This document shows positions 1-8,256 of a stretch of 64,000 nucleotides of DNA, piece after piece. Origin of the DNA: an uncultured Desulfobacter sp. (GTDB lineage Bacteria; Desulfobacterota; Desulfobacteria; Desulfobacterales; Desulfobacteraceae); NCBI RefSeq assembly GCF_963666145.1, contig NZ_OY762614.1:4640501-4704500 (forward strand), in the 5' to 3' direction. Numbering within the stretch: position 1 is the first letter of the stretch; each line of letters starts with the position of its first letter. Made by a program: the position numbers and the translations under genes. The notes beneath the pieces were generated by a model. That model was not told the origin of the DNA, did no database searches, and saw nothing but the letters and a program-made list of their open reading frames with translations.

Positions 1-52
1 GCATCGACAAAATAGTGACAAGCATTGAAAATACAAGGTGTTTTTGTTTCAT
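1..52 (-). CDS. N-terminus of an exported or membrane protein (cut by window edge)
   Basis: The reverse strand has an ATG at 52-50 preceded by an AAGGAAG Shine-Dalgarno (about 60-67) at good spacing. Seventeen codons are visible, starting MKQKHLVFSMLVTILSM: a lysine-containing head followed by a hydrophobic stretch, as in a signal peptide or first membrane anchor. The rest lies beyond the left edge, so no function can be given. It is divergent from maeB, with a long intergenic region between them. Confidence 0.55.
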   Translation of the reverse strand, partial: MKQKHLVFSMLVTILSM

Positions 53-760
53 GGTAACTCTTCCTTTAGTAAATGGTGGTTGTTAAACTCGGCCAAAAAA
101 AAACCATGGGCTTTCCGGTTGCTGGTCCGCCAATGGTTTAAGATCCGTGATCCTCTCTTAATCGTGCTACATTAAGGCTCCCCGTGCAGATGGTCAAAAA
201 AGACGCGGCTAAAAATATAACTATAAAAAACGGTGGTTTCTGGTAATTCCTCAATGCCTTTTTACGTTGTGTTCCGGTATCGGCTACATACCTAATTAAG
301 CGGGCCGTTTGTGTCAAGCATTTTTAAACTGCCTGTTTTTTGGTGAATTTCTAATTCATCTGCACGGAGTGTGGAGTGCTTATTAAAATTTTGTAAAGCT
401 GTCTGTTTCGTATTAAAAATTAATAGAATTTATTAAAACTCCTAAGATAAAAAATATACAAGGTCGCGTATTACCCCGGGTCGGCATTCGGCGCGTTGTC
501 TTGTCATGGGATTGAACCGCTGTCTTGTTGGGCTGGCGCATACAGGATCTATGCCGGGGCTGGTCTTCAAATGGCGTTTGGTTCTTGACAATATCTTAAG
601 AATAAAGCTATTTATTTGTTTTAAGAAAAGATATTTATCCATACGATAATTAAAGACATCCATCGTACCTGGATAAAGATGTAACCAGGTGCGCCGCTAC
701 ATTTGGACAGCACCTTTCAATCCCTTCACCTGCCTGAATCATATATTAAAGGAAGGAATA
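53..760. other. Intergenic region upstream of maeB
   Basis: About 700 bases separate two divergent genes, AT-rich at several points. A TTGACA box at 585-590 followed by an AT-rich stretch around 608-614 could be the maeB promoter, which would leave a leader of about 140 nt. No convincing gene is seen; the 73-codon reverse reading frame at 442-663 lacks family resemblance. Confidence 0.4.
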
Positions 761-3025
761 ATGTCACAATTCACTGATGCTCTGGAGTATCACCGGAGTG
801 GTCGCAAAGGTAAAATTGAAGTTATCACCACCAAACCGTGTGCAACAAGCAGAGACTTGTCTCTCGCCTACAGCCCCGGGGTTGCCGAGCCCTGTCTGGC
901 AATTGAAGATGAACCGGGGATGGCTTATGAATATACAGCAAAGGGAAATCTTGTCGCCGTTGTTTCCAACGGGACGGCGGTCCTGGGCCTTGGAAATATT
1001 GGTGCCCTTGCCAGTAAACCGGTTATGGAAGGGAAGGGTGTTTTGTTCAAAAGTTTTGCCGATGTCGATGTGTTTGATATTGAGCTGAACACCAAAGATC
1101 CGGATGAATTGATTCGCACTGTACAATTGTTAGAACCGACCTTTGGCGGTATCAATCTGGAAGATATCAAGGGGCCCGAGTGCTTTTATATCGAAGAAGC
1201 GCTGCAAAAAACCATGAACATCCCGGTGTTTCATGATGACCAGCATGGAACGGCCATTATTGCCGCCGCCGGCATGGTCAATGCCCTTGAGCTGGTCGGC
1301 AAAAAGATTGAAGAGATCAAAGTTGTCTTTAACGGTGCCGGGGCTGCCGGTATTGCCTGTGCCAATCTTCTGGTCTCCATGGGGGTGAATAAGAAGAACT
1401 TGATTCTCTGCGACTCCAAGGGTGTCATATATAAAGGTCGCACCGAGGGTATGAATCCGTACAAAGAGCGGTTGGCGGCACAAACGGATGACCGCTCCCT
1501 TGAGGATGCGATGAAAGGCGCTGATATCTTTTTCGGGGTATCCGTCAAAGGGGCGCTTACCGCTGATATGCTGCGCACCATGGCCAAAGATCCCATCGTT
1601 TTTGCCATGGCCAATCCTGATCCGGAGATTACCCCTGACGAAGCAAAATCCGTGCGTGGCGATGTCATCATCGGCACCGGACGCTCGGACTATAATAACC
1701 AGGTAAATAACGTATTGTGCTTCCCGTTTCTCTTCCGCGGTGCCCTTGATACCCATGCCAGCGCCATTAATGAAGAGATGAAACTTGCGGCGGTTAATGC
1801 CCTTGCCCAACTGGCCAAGGAAGATGTCCCGGATTCGGTGCGGCGGGCCTATGGCAACACGGAAATTGCATTTGGACGGGAATATCTGCTGCCCAAACCC
1901 TTTGATCCGCGGGTTTTACTGCACATGGCGCCGGCCGTGGCCCAGGCCGCCATGGATTCCGGTGTTGCACGCAGACCCATCCCGGACATGGCCAAATACG
2001 TTGAAACCTTGGAAGCGCTTCAGGGCCGGTCAAAAGAGATTATGCGCGCCATGATCAACAAGGCAAAAGCGGCGCCTAAGCGCGTGGTCTTTCCGGAAGG
2101 AAATGAAGACAAGATTCTGCGTTCGGTACAAATTCTGCTTGACGAAAAAATTGCTATCCCCATCCTTATCGGCGACGAAAAAGTTATTCGCGAAAAAGCC
2201 AAAGAGCTGAATATTGATTTGCGTGACACGGAAATCATTAACCCCCGCAATAGTGAAAAACTTGAAACATACACGGACGTTCTTTTTAATAAACGCCAAC
2301 GCAAAGGGCTGACGCGCTATGATGCCCGCCGCCGTCTGCGGGAGAATAGAAATTATTTTGGTGCCGTTATGGTGGAGCAGGGGGATGCGGATGCGCTGCT
2401 TTCGGGTATCAATGCCCACTATCCCGATGTTATTTCGCCGGCCATAGAAGTAATCGGAAAAAAAGAAGGTTTGTCCAAAGTGCACGGTCTGTACATGATG
2501 GTGTTCAAGAAAAAGGTTGTTTTCTGCGCAGATACGACCGTTACCATAGAACCTACCGTAGAAGAGCTGGCTGAAACCGCTATTCTGGCTGCCGAGCATG
2601 CCCGGCATTTTGATGTGACACCGCGTGTTGCCATGCTTTCATTTTCCAACTTCGGGAGCACCTATCATCCATTAACCGTTAAAGTGAAAAAAGCAACCGC
2701 CCTTGTTAAGGAGAAGGCGCCGGGGTTGACGGTGGATGGTGAAATCCAGGCAAATGTTGCCTTGGATCCAGACATTGTTAAAAATCAATATCCCTTCTCA
2801 GATCTAAAGGGAGATGCCAATATTTTTATTTTCCCTGATCTGAATTCGGGTAATATAACTTACAAGATGCTGGCCAAGCTGGGGAACGCTGTAGCGGTCG
2901 GTCCCATCCTCATGGGGATGAAAAAACCCATCCATGTGCTGCAGCGTGCAGATGATGTTGCCGATATTGTCAATATGGCCGCGGTGGCTGTTAACGATGC
3001 CCAGATGAACGAATTGCCCAGATGA
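761..3025 (+). CDS. maeB: NADP-type malic enzyme with C-terminal phosphotransacetylase-like domain
   Basis: Oxidative decarboxylation of malate to pyruvate and CO2 in the cytoplasm, linking the TCA cycle to pyruvate. The 754-residue product has the MaeB layout: an N-terminal malic domain, an NAD(P)-binding domain with GAGAAG near residue 190 and the FHDDQHGTA motif near 157, then from about residue 425 a phosphate acetyl/butyryltransferase-like domain. In the family that C-terminal part is usually a regulatory module. I chose ATG 761 because GGAAGG lies just upstream (751-756); the frame stays open to 689, but that extension has no ribosome site and resembles no malic enzyme N-terminus. A strong terminator follows at 3083-3132. 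In an acetate oxidiser the enzyme could run in either direction; the sequence does not decide this. Confidence 0.95.
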   Translation: MSQFTDALEYHRSGRKGKIEVITTKPCATSRDLSLAYSPGVAEPCLAIEDEPGMAYEYTAKGNLVAVVSNGTAVLGLGNIGALASKPVMEGKGVLFKSFADVDVFDIELNTKDPDELIRTVQLLEPTFGGINLEDIKGPECFYIEEALQKTMNIPVFHDDQHGTAIIAAAGMVNALELVGKKIEEIKVVFNGAGAAGIACANLLVSMGVNKKNLILCDSKGVIYKGRTEGMNPYKERLAAQTDDRSLEDAMKGADIFFGVSVKGALTADMLRTMAKDPIVFAMANPDPEITPDEAKSVRGDVIIGTGRSDYNNQVNNVLCFPFLFRGALDTHASAINEEMKLAAVNALAQLAKEDVPDSVRRAYGNTEIAFGREYLLPKPFDPRVLLHMAPAVAQAAMDSGVARRPIPDMAKYVETLEALQGRSKEIMRAMINKAKAAPKRVVFPEGNEDKILRSVQILLDEKIAIPILIGDEKVIREKAKELNIDLRDTEIINPRNSEKLETYTDVLFNKRQRKGLTRYDARRRLRENRNYFGAVMVEQGDADALLSGINAHYPDVISPAIEVIGKKEGLSKVHGLYMMVFKKKVVFCADTTVTIEPTVEELAETAILAAEHARHFDVTPRVAMLSFSNFGSTYHPLTVKVKKATALVKEKAPGLTVDGEIQANVALDPDIVKNQYPFSDLKGDANIFIFPDLNSGNITYKMLAKLGNAVAVGPILMGMKKPIHVLQRADDVADIVNMAAVAVNDAQMNELPR

Positions 3026-3082
3026 ACGAATTGATAGGATAGATCCTTTTCGGGTACATTATCCAAAAAAAGTTTTAAAATT

Positions 3083-3132
3083 AAAAGCCGTAAGAGAGCT
3101 GAAAGAACAGAAAAGCGCTCCTGCGGCTTTTT
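3083..3132 (+). terminator. Rho-independent terminator after maeB
   Basis: AAAAGCCG at 3083-3090 pairs with CGGCTTTT at 3124-3131, with further partial pairing inside, and runs into a T-tract. It lies 58 nt after the maeB stop. Confidence 0.75.
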
Positions 3133-3812
3133 CGTTATGCATCGTTTAATTTCATTTTTTATTTGTTAATTTTTGTTAATTAGTTTATTAATATCAAAAA
3201 TGATTATCCTATCATTACTCCTGCCTATTCCACAATAAAAAACGAGTAAATCAACGATCTGCTTAGCGTCGGCTTGTAAAGAAAATAGGTTGTATTTGTA
3301 ACGACTTATTCATGATATCCTGATGACTTTCAAGTGAATTGATTCATATGACTGATGTCAAGAGACAGTCAAATGGTCATGGGGTTAGCATGGTCTGATT
3401 TCTGGCATGGCGCGTTCAACTGACCCCCTAAAATGGTGTAAGAATTGTATGAGGAAAACGCATTAAAAACAGTGTGTTGAACGCACAATATTTGGAGTGA
3501 AGTCTTTGAAAATATTGGTAAAAATGTGAAAAAATTAATTAATAATTTTATATTGACAATTCAATATGTATTGTTTATACATTTTAAGCTTCTTTAGTTC
3601 GTATGCATTCGACAGGGCTTGGTTTTTGATGGGTATTACAATGGGTAAATATTAACAATATTAAACAAAAAAGGAGGGATAAAAGGAGGGAGCTTTTAAA
3701 AAAATAGTGGCACTGTTTCGCTGAGTACGATTTAGTATTTAATTTCATTAAAATTAAAGGCAATAGTGCATGAAGTTTGTGTAGTATTGCTGAATTTAGA
3801 AAGGATTAAATT
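3133..3812. other. AT-rich intergenic region before sdhC
   Basis: No gene is apparent. The region holds a 9-bp perfect inverted repeat (GCGTTCAAC 3412-3420, GTTGAACGC 3476-3484), a good sigma-70 promoter (3553-3581) and two tandem purine-rich GGAGGG blocks at 3671-3690 that look like Shine-Dalgarno sequences but precede no start codon at normal spacing. Confidence 0.5.
3553..3581 (+). promoter_or_regulatory. Predicted sigma-70 promoter of sdhCAB
   Basis: A perfect -35 box TTGACA (3553-3558), a 17-nt spacer and the -10-like TATACA (3576-3581). Transcription would start near 3588 and leave a 5' leader of about 225 nt before sdhC, long enough to carry post-transcriptional control. Confidence 0.5.
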
Positions 3813-4454
3813 ATGAACTGGCTGGTACGAACTTTTAGCTGCTCTGTAGCCAAGAAGCAGTTTATGGCAGTAACCGGTCTCGCTTTCTGCCTCTTTCTGA
3901 CAACCCACCTCATCGGCAATTTGTTTGTTTATGGCGGAAAAGATGCCTTTAATGCCTACGTTGAGCATCTGCATGCACTTGGAGTTCTTATCCACGTTGC
4001 TGAAGCAGGTTTGATTGTTTTTGCTCTGATTCACATCGGCACTGCAATTATTCTTTATTTTCAAAACCTTGCTGCAAGACCTGTTAAATACAAGAAAAAA
4101 AGTAACGCCGGCGGCCGGACACTGGCATCGGCCACTATGCCTTACACAGGTCTGTTTATATTGGTTTTTATAGTGGTACACCTTGTTGGCCTTAAATTTG
4201 CCGATCATTCCACTACTACAACATTTGATCTCACTGCTGCTGTTCTTTCTCAGCCTGCGGTACTGGTATTCTATATCGTATCAATGGTAGTGGTGGCATT
4301 TCATGTAAATCATGGTTTTTGGAGTGCTTTCCAGTCCTTTGGTGCCAGCCATCCGAAATATACGCCCATCGTTAGAGGATTCGGCATTCTTTTCAGTTTG
4401 GTTGTCGGCGTGGGCTTTGGTTTTATTCCAATTGCTTTAAATATGATCTCATAG
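3813..4454 (+). CDS. sdhC: Succinate dehydrogenase/fumarate reductase cytochrome b subunit
   Basis: Membrane anchor of complex II: a di-heme b558-type subunit that carries electrons between the flavoprotein/iron-sulfur head and menaquinone. The 213-residue product has five hydrophobic segments and several histidines in or near them (for example TTHLIGNL near residue 30 and HVNHGFW near 165), as in the single-anchor type of Wolinella FrdC and Bacillus SdhC. It starts MNWLVRTFSCSVAKKQFMAVTGL, and the KxxMAxTGL opening is typical of this family. AAGGA precedes the ATG. It is the first gene of sdhCAB, 28 nt upstream of sdhA. No separate SdhD exists, as expected for this class. Confidence 0.92.
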   Translation: MNWLVRTFSCSVAKKQFMAVTGLAFCLFLTTHLIGNLFVYGGKDAFNAYVEHLHALGVLIHVAEAGLIVFALIHIGTAIILYFQNLAARPVKYKKKSNAGGRTLASATMPYTGLFILVFIVVHLVGLKFADHSTTTTFDLTAAVLSQPAVLVFYIVSMVVVAFHVNHGFWSAFQSFGASHPKYTPIVRGFGILFSLVVGVGFGFIPIALNMIS

Positions 4455-4482
4455 CTATAATTATCAATAATCAGGGGGATAC

Positions 4483-6396
4483 ATGCAATTAAATTCCAAT
4501 GTTCCGTCAGGTCCTCTCGAGACCAAATGGGAAAGATATAAATTTGATTTAAAACGAGTCAATCCTGCAAATAAAAGAAAATTTGAAATCATCGTTGTGG
4601 GAACAGGCCTTGCAGGTGGTTCTGCAGCGGCAACTTTGGCCGATCTTGGGTATCATGTAAAAAATTTCTGCATCCAGGACTCGCCGCGTAGAGCACATAG
4701 TATTGCTGCCCAGGGCGGTATCAACGCAGCAAAAAACTATCCTGGTGACGGTGACAGTATCTGGAACCTTTTCTATGATACAATCAAGGGCGGTGACTAC
4801 CGTGCAAGAGAAGCAAATGTTTACCGTCTTGCCGAGAATGCCAATAAAATTATCGACCACTGTGTTGCCACAGGTGTTCCCTTTGCAAGAGAATACGGCG
4901 GACTCCATGCCAACCGGTCATTCGGTGGTGCCCAGGTTTCCCGTACCTTTTATGCCAGAGGACAGACGGGACAGCAGTTGCTGCTCGGCGTTTACGGCCA
5001 GTTAAGCCGTCAGATCGGGCTTGGCGGTGTGGAGATGTACTCCAGACGTGATATCCTTGACATCGTTATCGTTGACGGCTGTGCCAGAGGTGTTATCTGC
5101 CGTAACCTGGTAACAGGTGAAATCGAAAGCCATTCAGCCCATGCCGTCGTACTGGCCACAGGCGGATACGACAACGTATACTTCCTGTCCACTTCCGGTA
5201 TGCACTCCAACGTTTCCGCATGCTGGGCCGCTTACAAAAAAGGCGCTGCATTTGCCAACCCTTGTTACACCCAGATCCATCCCACATGTATTACCGTACA
5301 TGGTTCCTATCAGTCCAAACTGACTCTGATGAGTGAGAGTCTTAGAAATGACGGTAGAGTCTGGGCGCCAATCAAAAAAGGTGATAACCGCAGCCCGGAC
5401 CAGATTCCTGAAAACGAAAGAGATTACTACCTGGAACGTAAATATCCAAGTTTCGGTAACCTTGTTCCCCGTGACGTTGCTTCCCGTAATGCAAAAATTG
5501 CATCCGATGAAGGCCGTGGCGTAGGCAACACCGGCCTTGCCGTGTATCTGGATTTTACCGATGCCATCAAACGTGACGGTATAGACGTCATCAGAGCAAA
5601 ATACGGCAACCTTTTCCAGATGTACCACAAGATTACGGATGAAGATCCGTATAAAGTGCCCATGAAAATCTATCCCGCCATTCATTACGTAATGGGCGGC
5701 ACCTGGGTTGACTATAACCTGATGACAACCCGTGACGGACTTTTCTGTCTGGGCGGCGCCAACTTCTCCGACCACGGCGCAAACCGCCTTGGTGCAAGTG
5801 CATTGATGCAGGGTCTTTCAGATGGTTACTTCGTTCTGCCTTATACTATAGGCGGATACCTGGCAACCCAGTCTCTGGCTCCTGTAAATACGTCTCACCA
5901 GGCCTTTAAAGATGCCGAAAAACAGCTGGCTGAAAGAATGAACAAGCTGATGAACATCAAAGGCAAGAGAACTGTTGATGATATTCATAAAGAGCTTGGC
6001 CTGATTATGTGGGATTACTGTGGTATGGCCCGTAATGACGCCGGTTTGAAAACAGCAATTAGCAAGATTCAAGCACTTCGCGCAGAGTTCTGGGAAAATG
6101 TTGACGTTACAGGAAGCAGCAAAGATTTTAACCAGACTCTGGAAAAAGGCTACAGACTTGCTGATTACCTTGAATTCGGCGAGCTTCTGGCTCGCGATGC
6201 CCTGATGCGTACAGAATCTTGTGGCGGTCATTTCAGGGAAGAGTCCCAGACAGAAGAGAACGAAGCCAAGAGAGATGATGAAAATTTCTGCCATGCAGCT
6301 GCCTGGGAATATGCGGGTGAAGGTAAAGACCCGATCCGGAACACCGAGCCACTTGTTTTTGAGAATGTGAAATTAACGCAAAGGAGCTACAAGTGA
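4483..6396 (+). CDS. sdhA: Succinate dehydrogenase/fumarate reductase flavoprotein subunit
   Basis: Catalytic subunit interconverting succinate and fumarate at a covalently bound FAD. The 637-residue protein has the Rossmann motif VVGTGLAGGSAAATLADLG near residue 37, the FAD-linking histidine in RAHSIAAQGG (H72), and the active-site arginine in LVPRDVASR (R330). Length and the lysine/glutamate-rich tail match the long SdhA/FrdA type of deltaproteobacteria and Bacteroidetes. The start is set by AGGGGG 8 nt upstream. The stop overlaps the start of sdhB, suggesting translational coupling. Direction (SDH or Frd) cannot be read from sequence; in an acetate-oxidising sulfate reducer succinate oxidation is the likely role. 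Confidence 0.95.
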   Translation: MQLNSNVPSGPLETKWERYKFDLKRVNPANKRKFEIIVVGTGLAGGSAAATLADLGYHVKNFCIQDSPRRAHSIAAQGGINAAKNYPGDGDSIWNLFYDTIKGGDYRAREANVYRLAENANKIIDHCVATGVPFAREYGGLHANRSFGGAQVSRTFYARGQTGQQLLLGVYGQLSRQIGLGGVEMYSRRDILDIVIVDGCARGVICRNLVTGEIESHSAHAVVLATGGYDNVYFLSTSGMHSNVSACWAAYKKGAAFANPCYTQIHPTCITVHGSYQSKLTLMSESLRNDGRVWAPIKKGDNRSPDQIPENERDYYLERKYPSFGNLVPRDVASRNAKIASDEGRGVGNTGLAVYLDFTDAIKRDGIDVIRAKYGNLFQMYHKITDEDPYKVPMKIYPAIHYVMGGTWVDYNLMTTRDGLFCLGGANFSDHGANRLGASALMQGLSDGYFVLPYTIGGYLATQSLAPVNTSHQAFKDAEKQLAERMNKLMNIKGKRTVDDIHKELGLIMWDYCGMARNDAGLKTAISKIQALRAEFWENVDVTGSSKDFNQTLEKGYRLADYLEFGELLARDALMRTESCGGHFREESQTEENEAKRDDENFCHAAAWEYAGEGKDPIRNTEPLVFENVKLTQRSYK

Positions 6397-7163
6397 TGGA
6401 AGAAAAATTCATTAATGTTACACTAAAGGTGTGGCGCCAGAAACAGGGCGAGAAAAAAGGTAAAATTGAGACCTATCAGGCAAAACATATATCCACTGAC
6501 GCCTCCTTTCTGGAAATGCTTGATATTGTAAATGATGATCTTACAGTTAAGGGCATAGAGCCCATCGCCTTTGATCATGATTGCCGCGAGGGTATTTGCG
6601 GTATGTGTGGTCAGGTTGTAAACGGATATGCCCACGGATCAGAGAAAGGTACTACCCTTTGCCAGTTTCACATGAGACGGTTCAAAGATGGTGACACCAT
6701 TTTTATTGAACCGTTCAGGGCAAAAGCCTTTAAGGTCATAAAAGATCTTGTTGTTGATAGAAGCGCTTTTGATAAAATCATCCAGGCTGGTGGTTACATT
6801 ACTGCCAAAGCCGGTGGCGCTCCCGACGCAAATATCTTTCCCGTAACCTATGAAACATGTGAGCTTGCCATGAATGCAGCAGAATGTATTGGTTGCGGCG
6901 CATGTGTTGCTGCATGCCCCAATGCCTCTGCTATGCTGTTTGTCAGCGCCAAGATTTCCCATCTTGCACTGCTTCCCCAGGGTAGACCTGAAGCAGCCAA
7001 GCGCGCTCTGGCAATGGTAAGAACCATGGATGCATGTGGTTTTGGTAACTGCTCAAATGAGAGAGAATGCGAAAACTCATGTCCTAAAAACATCTCAATT
7101 ACCAATATTGCTCGTTTGAACAGAGAATTCCTGTCCGCAGGCGTGTGTTCTACAGCAATGTAA
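6396..7163 (+). CDS. sdhB: Succinate dehydrogenase/fumarate reductase iron-sulfur subunit
   Basis: Electron relay between SdhA flavin and SdhC heme. The N-terminal ferredoxin-like domain has the [2Fe-2S] motif CREGICGMCG near residue 63. The C-terminal domain has the [4Fe-4S] motif CIGCGACVAACPN near residue 165 and cysteines for the [3Fe-4S] centre in CGFGNCSNERECENSCP. Two starts are possible, GTG 6393 or ATG 6396; AAGGAG at 6381-6386 suits both, and I chose ATG, whose TGATG overlap with the sdhA stop suggests coupling. It is the last gene of sdhCAB, followed by a clear terminator. Confidence 0.94.
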   Translation: MEEKFINVTLKVWRQKQGEKKGKIETYQAKHISTDASFLEMLDIVNDDLTVKGIEPIAFDHDCREGICGMCGQVVNGYAHGSEKGTTLCQFHMRRFKDGDTIFIEPFRAKAFKVIKDLVVDRSAFDKIIQAGGYITAKAGGAPDANIFPVTYETCELAMNAAECIGCGACVAACPNASAMLFVSAKISHLALLPQGRPEAAKRALAMVRTMDACGFGNCSNERECENSCPKNISITNIARLNREFLSAGVCSTAM

Positions 7164-7186
7164 GACCAAGTAAGAAAATATTACAG

Positions 7187-7212
7187 GGTGGGACTCTTTT
7201 GTCCCACCTTTT
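7187..7212 (+). terminator. Terminator of sdhCAB
   Basis: A perfect 8-bp stem GGTGGGAC/GTCCCACC with a TCTTTT loop, followed by TTTT, 24 nt after the sdhB stop. Confidence 0.85.
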
Positions 7213-7385
7213 AAATTTAAACTGTTATGCGTTGATAAAAGATGAAAAAAGATGAAAAAAACGGAACACGGCAAAGATGGTTAAAAATCAAATGGCCCTG
7301 ACTGTTTTTTAAGTCGGTGTAAGTCAATGTTTAGTAGTCCCCATGAATATTCGGCCTTTTGCCGGTAGTAATAAGAAGTAATGCC

Positions 7386-8240
7386 GTGAAACCATCTCCA
7401 GTTACAAAGCTATTGCAGGAACACAAAGCCCTTTTCACTATTATTGTTGTGGGGCTTTTTTTACTTGAACTTGAAATTTTTGCCTTGGCCATCATGCAGT
7501 CAGGCAAGCAGTCCGTTCTCCAGGTGCTCGATAAGCAGGGTACTCTCATACACGAGTCCAGTGGAAATAATCTAAGTGATTTTAATAGGGCCAGTTTCGA
7601 GAAGGTCTTTGGTTCCCTTGATAATTACACGTTGCGCCTGGATAAACATGACGTACCATTTCCATTCAGGGCCTGGTTTGTGGCGGCCATCTGTATTCCC
7701 ATTGGTGCCATGATGCTGTTTGCATTTATAGTCAAGGCATACCTGGTTATCTTTCATGGCGATAAGGTGCCTGATGCAGATTCTGCCGAAACTTTGCAGG
7801 ACACAGGCAACGAAACCCGGCTGGAGTCAACCCTGAACCGCATTGGCCGGATGAATATTTTCAACATCGGTTTCATCGTTTTCATTGGGGGGATCGCCTA
7901 CTGGATCATTCCCAATGTCCTGACCTACCTGGGACATATTGGGAATGATTTTTTTGTTCGGCATGAATGGGTCTTTTTTGCAGCGATCGGCATCGCTATC
8001 TGTGTATGCCTTTGGGTGATTTATCTACGGTATCTGCTTGCTAAAAAGAGTATTCAAAGCCGGACGGAACTCCAAAAGCATCGCCTCAGCCTTGAGTATA
8101 ATGCCTTAGACGATCAGGTGCTCCAGCTTGAAGGGCCGCAGCCATCCGATACAGATCAGGATATCATAGAGTATAAGCCTGAACAGACAGACGAAGATGA
8201 AGATTCAACGGGTAAAAACCGAGAAGATAAGGGGATGTGA
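7386..8240 (+). CDS. Conserved-looking membrane protein of unknown function
   Basis: Not recognised. The product (about 284 residues from GTG 7386) has about four predicted membrane segments: one near the N-terminus (LFTIIVVGLFLLELEIFAL), a second after an extracytoplasmic loop of about 70 residues (WFVAAICIPIGAMMLFAFIV), then two close together in the second half (MNIFNIGFIVFIGGIAYWII and WVFFAAIGIAICVCLWVIYL). The C-terminal 60 residues are charged and acidic, probably cytoplasmic. The start is uncertain: TTG 7359 is in frame but has no ribosome site, whereas GTG 7386 has a weak AAGAAG. It follows the sdh terminator in the same direction, so it is probably transcribed on its own; a role linked to Sdh is not supported. 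Confidence 0.7.
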   Translation: MKPSPVTKLLQEHKALFTIIVVGLFLLELEIFALAIMQSGKQSVLQVLDKQGTLIHESSGNNLSDFNRASFEKVFGSLDNYTLRLDKHDVPFPFRAWFVAAICIPIGAMMLFAFIVKAYLVIFHGDKVPDADSAETLQDTGNETRLESTLNRIGRMNIFNIGFIVFIGGIAYWIIPNVLTYLGHIGNDFFVRHEWVFFAAIGIAICVCLWVIYLRYLLAKKSIQSRTELQKHRLSLEYNALDDQVLQLEGPQPSDTDQDIIEYKPEQTDEDEDSTGKNREDKGM

Positions 8241-8256
8241 TAGGCGTTTTGTTAAA

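Noticed and set aside
442..663. Reverse 73-codon ORF upstream of maeB
   Set aside because: Only a partial ribosome site (AGG) and no recognisable protein; it lies in the expected maeB promoter region.
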